Source: Thiomargarita sp.
GTDB taxonomy: Bacteria > Pseudomonadota > Gammaproteobacteria > Beggiatoales > Beggiatoaceae
Assembly: GCA_023144675.1 (NCBI GenBank)
Contig: JAGLFE010000525.1
Location: 1 to 14,530, forward strand
Length of the DNA stretch: 14,530 bases
Direction of reading: 5' to 3'
This document shows positions 1-8,000 of this stretch, in pieces (position 1 is the stretch's first letter; the number at the start of each line of letters is the position of its first letter). The notes below the pieces were generated by a model. That model was not told the DNA's origin, made no database searches, and saw nothing but the letters and a program-made list of their open reading frames with translations. Both the position numbers and the translations under genes were made by a program.

Positions 1-656
1 GCATCTTTACTAATCCGCTCAATTAAACCTTTACCGCCACGTGGAATAATCACATCTACATATTCAGGCATTTGAATCAATTTACCAACTGCTTCCCTAT
101 CCGTAGTTTCCAAAACTTGTACTATGGTATTAGGTAAATTGGCATTTTCTAAACCAGTTTGGATACACTTAGCAATCGCTTGATTGGAATTAATTGCTTC
201 CGAACCACCGCGTAAAATAGTCGCATTGCCCGATTTTAAACATAAACCAGCCGCATCGGCAGTTACATTTGGGCGTGATTCATAAATAATACCCACCACA
301 CCTAATGGCACTCGCATTTTGCCAACTTGAATACCGCTGGGACGATATTTTAAATCCGTAATTTCCCCCACTGGATCAGGTAAACTAATCATCTGTCTCA
401 AGCCTTCAACCATATTAGCAACTCGTGCTTCATTCAAAGCCAAACGATCTAATAATGCAGCACTTAAACCTTTTACTTCTCCCGCTTTCAAATCTTGATT
501 ATTAGCTACTATTAAATTATCATATTGCTGTTCAATTTGCTGGGCTATAATTTCTAAAGCTTGATTTTTTTGGGCGGTTGAAGCACAAGCTAAAGTTTTA
601 GCCGCTGCTCGTGCTTGTTTACCAATACGTAACATATATTCTTGTAATTCAATCAT
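1..656 (-). CDS. proA: gamma-glutamyl phosphate reductase (N-terminal part, cut by window edge)
   Basis: Catalyses the NADPH-dependent reduction of gamma-glutamyl phosphate to glutamate semialdehyde, the second step of proline synthesis, in the cytoplasm. I translated 218 uninterrupted codons from the ATG at 656-654. They show the family start ([18 protein letters not shown]), the segment [20 protein letters not shown], the nucleotide-binding stretch [20 protein letters not shown] followed by [12 protein letters not shown], and [19 protein letters not shown] near the cut. The catalytic cysteine region and C-terminus lie beyond base 1. A good ribosome binding site (GGA at 666-664, 7 bases before the ATG) lies inside the end of the upstream AbiC-like gene, whose stop is only 2 bases away. 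The two genes are therefore probably cotranscribed and translationally coupled. Composition is close to 40% GC, unlike that neighbour. Identity is very secure. Confidence 0.97.
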   Translation of the reverse strand, partial: MIELQEYMLRIGKQARAAAKTLACASTAQKNQALEIIAQQIEQQYDNLIVANNQDLKAGEVKGLSAALLDRLALNEARVANMVEGLRQMISLPDPVGEITDLKYRPSGIQVGKMRVPLGVVGIIYESRPNVTADAAGLCLKSGNATILRGGSEAINSNQAIAKCIQTGLENANLPNTIVQVLETTDREAVGKLIQMPEYVDVIIPRGGKGLIERISKD

Positions 657-658
657 AT

Positions 659-1609
659 TTATTTCCACATAAATTTAGCATTGTTAGGATAGTATTTATA
701 ATGTTCTTCATTAAAAAGCAAACTTTTGCGTAAATTCTTTAATAATAAATATTTTTCTGCTTGTTGATAAAATTCTTTTTGTCCATATTCTTGTATTAAA
801 TATAAGCCCTTATAAAATATTAATATAGCTTCATAATCAGAAAATTGAGCGCGAATAGTATCAATATAATTTTTTTTAATTTGCTGTTTTAAATCTTTTC
901 TATGAATTTCTAAAAAATTAACAATATTAAAAAAATTCCGAAAATAATGTCCCAGCATTTCTTGATAACCCTTATTATAAAATTCTTTATAAGCACGTTG
1001 AATAATATCTACTTCTGATACATAATTTCCATTATTTATAGCAATTTTTTTTTGTTTGTCGTACATATAATTTAGAACTGCGTAAAAATACAGAAAACAT
1101 TCTCGTCCTTGTATTTTATCATTATTTTTTACTACTCTTCCAAGATATTTATTTATAATAGAAGCATCATTAACATGAAAAGCTAAAAAATTAATGTGGT
1201 CATGATGCAATTGTATTAACCTAAAGAAAATACTCTCAAGACTTTGTCGCTTTTGAGTTTTTATCTGATTTTTAAGTGCTATTGCTGATTTTACTAATTC
1301 TTTTCGGGAATTTTCTAATTCTGAACTTGAATTGCGTAACTCTCTATTTTGCAAAATAATAGTCAGCAGCAAAGCAATTAAACCCATAAAGTTAAAAATA
1401 GGGTCAGTAATACCGCCAAAATATTCACCAAGATTAGCAAATTTCTCAGATTCTGCTGGAAAATTTAACGGATAATTCCAAAATAGGAAAAAGATAGTAA
1501 TTGCAATAACAGCCGAAAGAATAACAATAAAAGAAAATAAGACGATTACCCAATTTCGACTCCACCAATTCTGAGAATTATTTGGAGTAGATTTTATATT
1601 TTCGGACAT
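659..1609 (-). CDS. AbiC-like putative phage abortive infection membrane protein
   Basis: 316 residues. A basic N-terminus is followed by a strong membrane helix (about 21-44), a short loop with [10 protein letters not shown] (61-70), a second membrane helix (about 71-88), and a charged, probably coiled-coil stretch (about 88-122). A cytoplasmic alpha-helical domain follows, with [46 protein letters not shown] and a C-terminal [11 protein letters not shown]. This two-TM plus FGG plus 'RAQ-S-E--L-FY' layout matches, from memory, the putative AbiC abortive-infection family (putAbiC). Members are proposed to stop phage growth by killing or arresting the infected cell, but the mechanism is not established. 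The start ATG has no clear Shine-Dalgarno sequence. Sample lines are only about 22-24% GC, far below proA and ddl, which suggests horizontal acquisition. It lies 46 bases after the GGDEF gene and 2 bases before proA. The family call is fairly sure; the defence role is inferred. Confidence 0.75.
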   Translation of the reverse strand: MSENIKSTPNNSQNWWSRNWVIVLFSFIVILSAVIAITIFFLFWNYPLNFPAESEKFANLGEYFGGITDPIFNFMGLIALLLTIILQNRELRNSSSELENSRKELVKSAIALKNQIKTQKRQSLESIFFRLIQLHHDHINFLAFHVNDASIINKYLGRVVKNNDKIQGRECFLYFYAVLNYMYDKQKKIAINNGNYVSEVDIIQRAYKEFYNKGYQEMLGHYFRNFFNIVNFLEIHRKDLKQQIKKNYIDTIRAQFSDYEAILIFYKGLYLIQEYGQKEFYQQAEKYLLLKNLRKSLLFNEEHYKYYPNNAKFMWK

Positions 1610-1655
1610 TTTTTATATGATGATTTATAGTGAATATTTAATGATAAAGCAGAAT

Positions 1656-2542
1656 TTATTTATGAAGGCGTTTTTTCTTATCAGTTTTTTGTATATACAT
1701 TTTTGAATCAGCAATTTTTATTAATTCATCAGATGATAATGAGCTTTTATATTCAAATTCAGCAAAACCAAAACTAAAATCAATTGGTATTCCATGAATA
1801 TCTTGTTTAGATAATTCTTTTTTCAACCGTCCGATAAGTTTATTAGAATGTTTAATTCCAGAATTTGGAAATAGTAAAAGAAACTCATCGCCTCCCATAC
1901 GAAAAACATAATCAGATACTCTTGCAATAACCTTAAAAGCATTAACAACAATATTAATTAATTTATCACCTTCTGCATGTCCATAAGTATCATTTATTGG
2001 TTTTAAACAATCTATGTCAATATAGCAAATGATGAAATTAGTTTTTTCTCTTTTACTGATACCAATGTGTTTGGATAATATTTCATAAGCCCACCGCCGA
2101 TTAAAAACACCTGTCAACGCATCAGTTACAGACATTTCTTTTAATTGTTCCATCGCCATTTTTAGTTGGACATGAACTTTTATTCTAGCTAACACCTCTT
2201 CTTGTACAAACGGTTTGGTGATATAATCAATTCCACCAGCCTGAAAAGCGTTTATTTTATCTTGCGTTTCTGATAAAGCAGTAATAAAAATAATAGGTAT
2301 ATCTTTTGTGTTCTCTTTTTTTTTAATTGACGACAAACTTCTATACCATCTATATCAGGCATCATGATATCTAATAAAATTAGATCAGGCATAATATTTG
2401 CGGCAACTTCTAAAGCTTGAGTACCATTTTGTGCTATTGATATTTTATAATCTTCACTAGTTAGTAAACTACCAAGTGTACGAAGATTAAGCGGACTATC
2501 ATCTACAATTAAAATAAGTATATTTTTTTTGTCGTACGCCAT
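1656..2542 (-). pseudogene. REC-GGDEF response regulator (diguanylate cyclase), split by a frameshift at an A9 run
   Basis: Rejoined across one frameshift, this encodes about 295 residues: a CheY-like receiver domain (about 1-125), a linker helix and a C-terminal GGDEF diguanylate cyclase, which makes c-di-GMP from two GTP. The receiver has the acidic pair VDD (14-15), the phospho-acceptor D58 in LILLDIMMPDIDG, then ITALSE and ITKPF. The cyclase begins at MSVTDALTGVFNRR and has FRMGGDEF. An RVSD inhibitory I-site sits five residues before GGDEF, so product inhibition looks possible. The first frame (from the ATG at 2542) stops after 96 residues at 2252. The second continues as KKKENTKDIPIIF in the -1 frame. 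The shift lies at nine A's on the coding strand (2316-2324), where a tenth would restore a single frame. It could be a true mutation, a sequencing error, or slippage at the A AAA AAG site. No N-terminal output other than GGDEF is visible, and no Shine-Dalgarno sequence precedes the start. Confidence 0.85.
2316..2324 (-). other. A9 homopolymer with in-frame A AAA AAG slippery heptamer
   Basis: The coding strand reads CAA TTA AAA AAA AAG AGA in the receiver frame. A -1 slip on A AAA AAG yields QLKKKENTKD, which restores the receiver domain and joins it to the GGDEF domain. This heptamer is the one used in E. coli dnaX programmed frameshifting, and runs of nine A's are also prone to transcriptional slippage. 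I see no convincing stem-loop just downstream and no strong internal Shine-Dalgarno about 10 bases upstream, both of which dnaX has. Programmed use is therefore unproven. Confidence 0.5.
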
Positions 2543-2682
2543 TTTGAGTAAAGATATATTGAGTTGAATTATGAATTTAATTTAAAAAACCATTAAATTT
2601 TATTAAGAATAAATAATTGTTAAAAATATTTTTTATTTTAATTAATTTAAGATTAGTTTTAAAAATTAAAATTTGCAAATAA

Positions 2683-3618
2683 TTATTCGTCATCATGAAT
2701 TTGTTGAATAATTTCTGCTAATACCGTATCTGCATTTTCATTAGCTATTTGGCAAGTACCTGCCTGTTCATGACCGCCGCCTTCATATTTAAACATTAAT
2801 TTACCAATGTTGGTTTTAGAACTGCGTTCAAGAATAGATTTACCAACTGCAAACACCGTATTTTGCTTTTTTAATCCCCATAATATATGAATAGAAATAT
2901 TACATTCAGGATACATTGCATAAATTAAAAAACGGTTAGCGGAATAAATTTTTTCTTCATTACGCATATCTAATAAAACAACATTTTTTTGCACTTCAGC
3001 ACATTTCTCGATTTGTTTTAAAGCTTCATGCTGGTGTTCAAAATATAGATCAACTCGCTCTTTTACATCTGGTAATTTTAGTATTTCTTTAACAGAATGA
3101 TTTTTACAATAATCAATTAAAAGCATCATTAAATCATAATTGGAAATTTTAAATTGTTTAAAACGTCCTAATCCACTGCGCGGGTCCATAATATAGTTTA
3201 ACAACACCCAATTTGTTGGAAACAAAATTTCTTCACGGGTAAATTGCGCTGAATCAGCTTTATCAACAGCGGTTAGTATTTCTTCACTTATATTTGGAAA
3301 ACGATCTTTGCCACCGTAATAGTTATAAACAACTCGTGCTGCCGAAGGTGCATCAGGATCAATGATGTAATTTTTGGGGTGTTTTCCTGTAATCCTTATA
3401 GTTTCACTAGCATGATGGTCAAAAACCAAATGAGCATCAACTATATAAGGCAAATTGGTTGTAATATCATTAGCTGTAATTTCTATTTTTCCATCTTGCA
3501 TATCTTTTGGATGGACAAATTTAATTATTTCAATTAAATCTAATTCCTTCAATAATACAGCACAAATTAAACCATCAAAATCAGATCGTGTAACTAAACG
3601 AAATTTTTGATTTGACAT
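2683..3618 (-). CDS. DHH-family phosphoesterase (NrnA/exopolyphosphatase-like)
   Basis: 311 residues. The N-terminal DHH domain has the metal-binding motif RSDFDGLICAVLL (D13, D15) and FDHHAS (D67, H68, H69), followed by DPDAPSAARVVYNYY. An aspartate-rich AVDKADSAQF segment comes later. The C-terminal DHHA1-like substrate-binding domain ends with GGGHEQAGTCQ (GGGH at 280-283). Together these are diagnostic for Mn-dependent DHH/DHHA1 phosphoesterases, a group that includes nanoRNases, pAp phosphatases, cyclic-dinucleotide phosphodiesterases and proteins labelled exopolyphosphatase. The exact substrate cannot be read from the sequence. The start ATG has a weak AGAGAA about 8 bases upstream. The gene stands alone, 140 bases before the GGDEF gene on the same strand, so a link to c-di-GMP or pGpG turnover is possible but is only inference. 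All key motifs are intact. Confidence 0.85.
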   Translation of the reverse strand: MSNQKFRLVTRSDFDGLICAVLLKELDLIEIIKFVHPKDMQDGKIEITANDITTNLPYIVDAHLVFDHHASETIRITGKHPKNYIIDPDAPSAARVVYNYYGGKDRFPNISEEILTAVDKADSAQFTREEILFPTNWVLLNYIMDPRSGLGRFKQFKISNYDLMMLLIDYCKNHSVKEILKLPDVKERVDLYFEHQHEALKQIEKCAEVQKNVVLLDMRNEEKIYSANRFLIYAMYPECNISIHILWGLKKQNTVFAVGKSILERSSKTNIGKLMFKYEGGGHEQAGTCQIANENADTVLAEIIQQIHDDE

Positions 3619-3859
3619 ACTAAATTCTCTATTATTATATATATTCAGATAGTTTATATAACTTTATTTTTTATTTAGAAATCCAGTTAAATAAATGATA
3701 AAACATAATATATCATAAAATAATAAACTAACCAATAAAAAAAATTAATAGTTTTAAAGTAAATTTTAAAAAACTCTTTAAAACTAGCATATAAATAATA
3801 TAAAAATTTGTTCAACCATGCTTATCTAGGAATATATTATCTTTTTTAATTTTTTAAAT
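3619..3859. other. AT-rich intergenic region between psd and the DHH gene
   Basis: 241 bases with very low GC and no supportable ORF. It contains the putative psd terminator (3737-3786). A perfect TATAAT on the minus strand at 3639-3634 lies about 16 bases before the DHH gene's ATG. It could be a -10 box, but no good -35 hexamer sits 16-18 bases upstream, and such matches are common by chance in this composition. Confidence 0.4.
3737..3786 (-). terminator. Putative Rho-independent terminator of psd (AT-rich)
   Basis: On the minus strand, about 75 bases after the psd stop, an 11-bp perfect inverted repeat (TAGTTTTAAAG / CTTTAAAACTA, 3786-3776 and 3759-3749) encloses a 16-base loop. It is followed directly by TTAATTTTTTTT. 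The layout is that of an intrinsic terminator, but the stem has only two G-C pairs, so it is weak by usual standards. Confidence 0.45.
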
Positions 3860-4723
3860 TTAAACCAATTTTTTGGCTAAATTTTGCCCCATCAATATCT
3901 TTTTGCCAATCGTTAATTCTGGTAGCCATTTAAGTTGTTTCCCATTTAGTAACATAATAACGGTAGAACCCATATTAAAACGCCCCATTTCATCACCATT
4001 GGTTAAAATGACTTCACCTGTTTTATAATTCCAATGTTGAATTTGAGCGGATGTATTAGGTGCAACCGTACCTGCCCAAACGGTATCTATACTGCCAACA
4101 AATAAAGCCCCTACTAAAATTAACGCCATCGAACCCCATTTGGTATTAAATAAGCAAACCACTCGTTCATTACGTGCAAACAAGTTGGAAACAACGCTAG
4201 TTGTACGCTGATTAACACTAAATAAACGTCCTGGAATATAAATCATTTTAACTAATTCAGCATCAATTGGAATATGTATGCGATGATAATCTTTAGGCGC
4301 AAGATATAAAGTACAAAATAAACCCTGTTTAAATAAAGTCGCCATTTGAATATCATTCCCTAATAAAGCTTCTACAGAAAACGAATGATTTTTGGCTTGC
4401 AGTAAATTTCCTTTATTAACCTGTCCAATTTGACTAACTATTGCATCAACTGGACTAATAATTTCTTCCTTGCCAAAAGGGCGAGCAGTAGGTTGAATTG
4501 CCCGAGTAAAAAAATCGTTGAAGGAATGGTAGGATTTTATATTCGATGACTGTGCAATGCTCATATCAACATGATAGAATTTGATAAATTGTTTAATCAT
4601 CCAATGAGTTAGCTTTCCCATTTGCAACCGAGTAAATTTTAGCATTAGTCGGGATAAAAAATGTTGGGGTAACAAATATTGAGGAAAGGTCAGAAGTTTA
4701 TCAGTAAATTTTAAGTGATTCAT
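3860..4723 (-). CDS. psd: phosphatidylserine decarboxylase proenzyme
   Basis: 287 residues, the usual length for a class I bacterial enzyme (E. coli 322). It converts phosphatidylserine to phosphatidylethanolamine at the inner membrane. The proenzyme cleaves itself to form a pyruvoyl cofactor. The self-cleavage site is FNMGSTVIMLL near the C-terminus, with G252-S253 (usually LGST, here MGST, which keeps the required Gly-Ser). The triad partners are visible as D93 in SPVDAIVSQIG and H147 in LAPKDYHRIHIP. Further family signatures are SYHSFNDFFTRAIQPTARP and PGRLFSVN. The start MNHLKFTDKLLTFPQYLLPQH fits the family, although no Shine-Dalgarno is obvious. The gene is monocistronic and divergent from the macroglobulin gene. 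Its partner pssA is not in the window. Identity is very secure. Confidence 0.96.
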   Translation of the reverse strand: MNHLKFTDKLLTFPQYLLPQHFLSRLMLKFTRLQMGKLTHWMIKQFIKFYHVDMSIAQSSNIKSYHSFNDFFTRAIQPTARPFGKEEIISPVDAIVSQIGQVNKGNLLQAKNHSFSVEALLGNDIQMATLFKQGLFCTLYLAPKDYHRIHIPIDAELVKMIYIPGRLFSVNQRTTSVVSNLFARNERVVCLFNTKWGSMALILVGALFVGSIDTVWAGTVAPNTSAQIQHWNYKTGEVILTNGDEMGRFNMGSTVIMLLNGKQLKWLPELTIGKKILMGQNLAKKLV

Positions 4724-5009
4724 CGCTAATTCGATATAAAGTAATAAGTATTTTTTGCCATTTTATTAATGTTACCATTTTTCATTATTTTTTTATAAAA
4801 TTATCAATACTTCAAACAGTTTTTTCTAAATATAAACTCAATTAGTAAAAAAAACCTTTATTTTAGCTGTTAAAATTTTCTAAAATATTATATTATAAAA
4901 ATAATTTTAATTATTCGTAATTCATTATCTCAAATAATAAAATAACGTGTTAAAATATTATTTTCAGGTTTAATTTTCCTTTTAACTAACTTTGCATAGC
5001 TTATAAAAT
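4724..5009. other. Divergent intergenic region, psd / alpha-2-macroglobulin
   Basis: 286 bases, strongly AT-rich, holding the upstream regions of two genes transcribed away from each other. Promoters for both should lie here. I could not single out any -35/-10 pair, because A/T hexamers are everywhere. No Shine-Dalgarno precedes the ATG at 5010. No ORF, tRNA or convincing operator palindrome was found. Confidence 0.4.
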
Positions 5010-8000
5010 ATGTCAAAACAAAATCTAATTTTATTAGTGATGATGTTAATTCACATCACTATGATACCGCCAACTTGGGCAGTTTATGATTCAGCCGTAG
5101 TCAATCAAAATAAGCCCTTAAAAATAGAAAGAATTGTACCAAATGGATTTGACGTACCTGCTGGAAGACAAATTGTAATAACCTTTAATCAAGCAGTAGT
5201 TCCGCTTGGTAAAATGGAGCGTGAAACTAAAGACATTCCAATCACCATTACTCCAGAATTAAATTGCCAATGGCGGTGGCTCAATACCAGCTCTTTGGCT
5301 TGTGAATTAGATGATAAGGATGCTTTACAAGCGGCAACTTATTATGAAATTACTGTTAATCCAGGAATTATGACCGTAGCGCAACAAACTTTGTCCAAGC
5401 TTTATTATCACGATTTTACCACTGAACGCCCAGCTGTTTATTATACCGAATTTGAGCGGTGGAATGCCCCTGGTTTGCCTAAAATAAGAGTTCGATTTAA
5501 CCAAAAAGTAACTCGTGATTCGGTGGCGAAATCTCTTTATATGAAGAAATTGAATAAACGGCAACGGACACCAGTTATTGTTGAGTTTCCTCCTGTAGAA
5601 GAAGCTGTGGAAAATAGTGCAACTGCTACCAACAAAGAAATTACTATAAATGATGTTTGGCTAGTTACTCCTAAAACTGCCTTTCCTGTGGATTCCGAAA
5701 TTAATCTTCATATTCAACCAGGGCTAGAATCAACAGCAGGCGATGAATTAGGTATTGAAGAAAAAGTGGTGCAAACTTTACATACTTTTCCTGAATTTAA
5801 ATTTTTAGGCATTGAATGTAGCAATTTAAATGATGGCGATATATATTTTTATTCCAAGAAAAAGAAAAAATCTCGTTGTAATCCATTACGAGGCGTAGCA
5901 TTGCGTTTTAACACTCCAGTGCAAGCCAAAATGCTAAAAGATAATTTAATTTTTAAACCTGATTTAGCAGGCGGGCGTAAAGATTATGACCCTTGGGAAA
6001 ATAGTTCCAATTATTCCGCATTGGATTACTCCCATGATAAAAATCAAATTTACCGAGTTTGGTTGCCTGAATATTTAAAAGCTTATCAAGGTTATGAAGT
6101 TTTAATGAAAGCAGAGGCGGATTTTAAAGATGAATTTGGTCGTAGTTTAGCAAAAAAAATCAATATCAATTTCGCAACCGACCATCGTAAACCAAATTAT
6201 AATTTTGAGCATGAAATTTCAGTTTTAGAAACGGGAGTTGATAGCGAAGTTCCTATTATTGTTACCAATTTAGATAAATTATCATTGTATTATCACACTT
6301 TAACTTCACAAGGTTGGAGTAATCAAAAACGAAAACGAATTAATATACCAAAGGTTCAAGATGTGGCGTTTAGAATGCCATTGGATATACGAAATTTAAT
6401 TTCTAGTAAATCTGGAGTGGTACAAGGTTATTTCAAAACATCACCCGATATTAATAATGAATATGCGACAAATTATAATCGGTTTTTTGCTCAAGTAACA
6501 CCTTTTTATTTGCAAGCCAAATTGGGGCATTATAATAGTTTAGTTTGGGTAACTGATTTTGCTACTGGCTTACCGGTGAAAAATGCCAAGATTTCAATCT
6601 ATTTGGATAATAATTTAGCTGATAAAAAGCTTGCTAAACCGTTAGCAATAACTACGACTAATGATAAAGGCATAGCTATTTTACCTGGCACACAAACTTT
6701 AGACCCTAAATTAGAACGGGCTTATGTTTATGGTTATGACCAGGAAGAAACTCGCTTCTTTATTCGTTGTGAAAAAGATCGAAGAATAGCGTTATTACCT
6801 TTAGATTCACAATTTAGAGTTTCTTTTTATGATTTTACTACCGATTATGATTTTTATCCCGATATGCAGTCAAAATATGGACATATTCATACTTGGGGAA
6901 CTACTGCACAAGGAATTTATAAAGTTGGGGATACTATTCAATATAAGTTTTTTGTACGCGACCAAAGTAATAAAACTTTTATAGCTGCGCCCGAAGAAAA
7001 ATATAATTTGCAAGTAAAAGACCCAATGGGCAAAATAGTCCATGAAGTTAAAGAGATAAAACTTTCTGAATTTGGTAGTTATCATAATGAATTTATAGTT
7101 TCTAAAAATGCGGCAGTTGGCTGGTATGATTTTCAGTTAAAAGCAGATTTTACTAACGAAATTTGGTATCCATTGCAAGTATTAGTTAGTGATTTTACTC
7201 CTTCGCCTTTCCGAGTAAATACCGAATTAAGGGGGAAAATATTTCAAGTGGGCGATCAAGTTAATATTGACACTGAAGCGACTTTACATTCTGGTGGTCC
7301 TTATACTGAGGCACAAACCAATGTTACTGCAATCTTAACGCCACGGACTTTGCAACCTTCGCATCCGCAAGCTAAAGGCTTTTGGTTTGATGTTTTAGAT
7401 GACGATATTGAGGACCAGACTGTATTTAGTGTTGAAGACCAAAAGTTGAATAATAAAGGGAGATTACAAACCCATTTCAAATTGTCAAATGATTTAAAAG
7501 TATTATATGGTCAATTGCGAGTAGAAAGTGCAGTTCGTGATGATCGTGGTAAAGATGTGGCTAATTTGGCAACCGCACAATATGTGGGGCGTGATCGTTT
7601 TGTTGGCTTAAAAGAAACTAGTTGGCTATTAACCGCTGGCGAACCAGCAAAAGTTATGTTATTAGTGGTTAATGATAAACAGCAACCAGTGGCTAATACT
7701 AAAATAGCTGTAAAAATCGAACGCCGACATACTATGGTGGCTAAAGTTAAAAGTGCTGGTAATGCTTATTTAAATCAATATCAACATAAATGGGTTGAAG
7801 TTGCAAAATGTAATAGGGTTTCAACTAAGCAAGCCATTGATTGTAATTTTACTCCATCTAAAGCTGGTGCTTATAAAGTAACTGCAACTATTAAAGATAG
7901 CCAAAATCGTTCCCATAGTACCGAATTACATCAATGGGCAATTGGTCAAGACTATGTTATGTGGGAAACTACTCCAGGACATGGCTTAGAAATTATTCCA

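Noticed and set aside
2635..2672. AT-only inverted repeat (ATTTTAATT / AATTAAAAT) after the DHH gene as a terminator
   Set aside because: No G-C pairs, and on the minus strand it is followed by A's rather than a U tract. Such repeats are expected by chance in this composition.
3634..3639. TATAAT as a firm promoter of the DHH gene
   Set aside because: No acceptable -35 element at 16-18 bases, and background A/T content makes a chance match likely.
5325..7085. Minus-strand open frames of 71-79 residues inside the macroglobulin gene
   Set aside because: Antisense shadows with low-complexity Phe/Ile/Tyr-rich translations, and no start signals.
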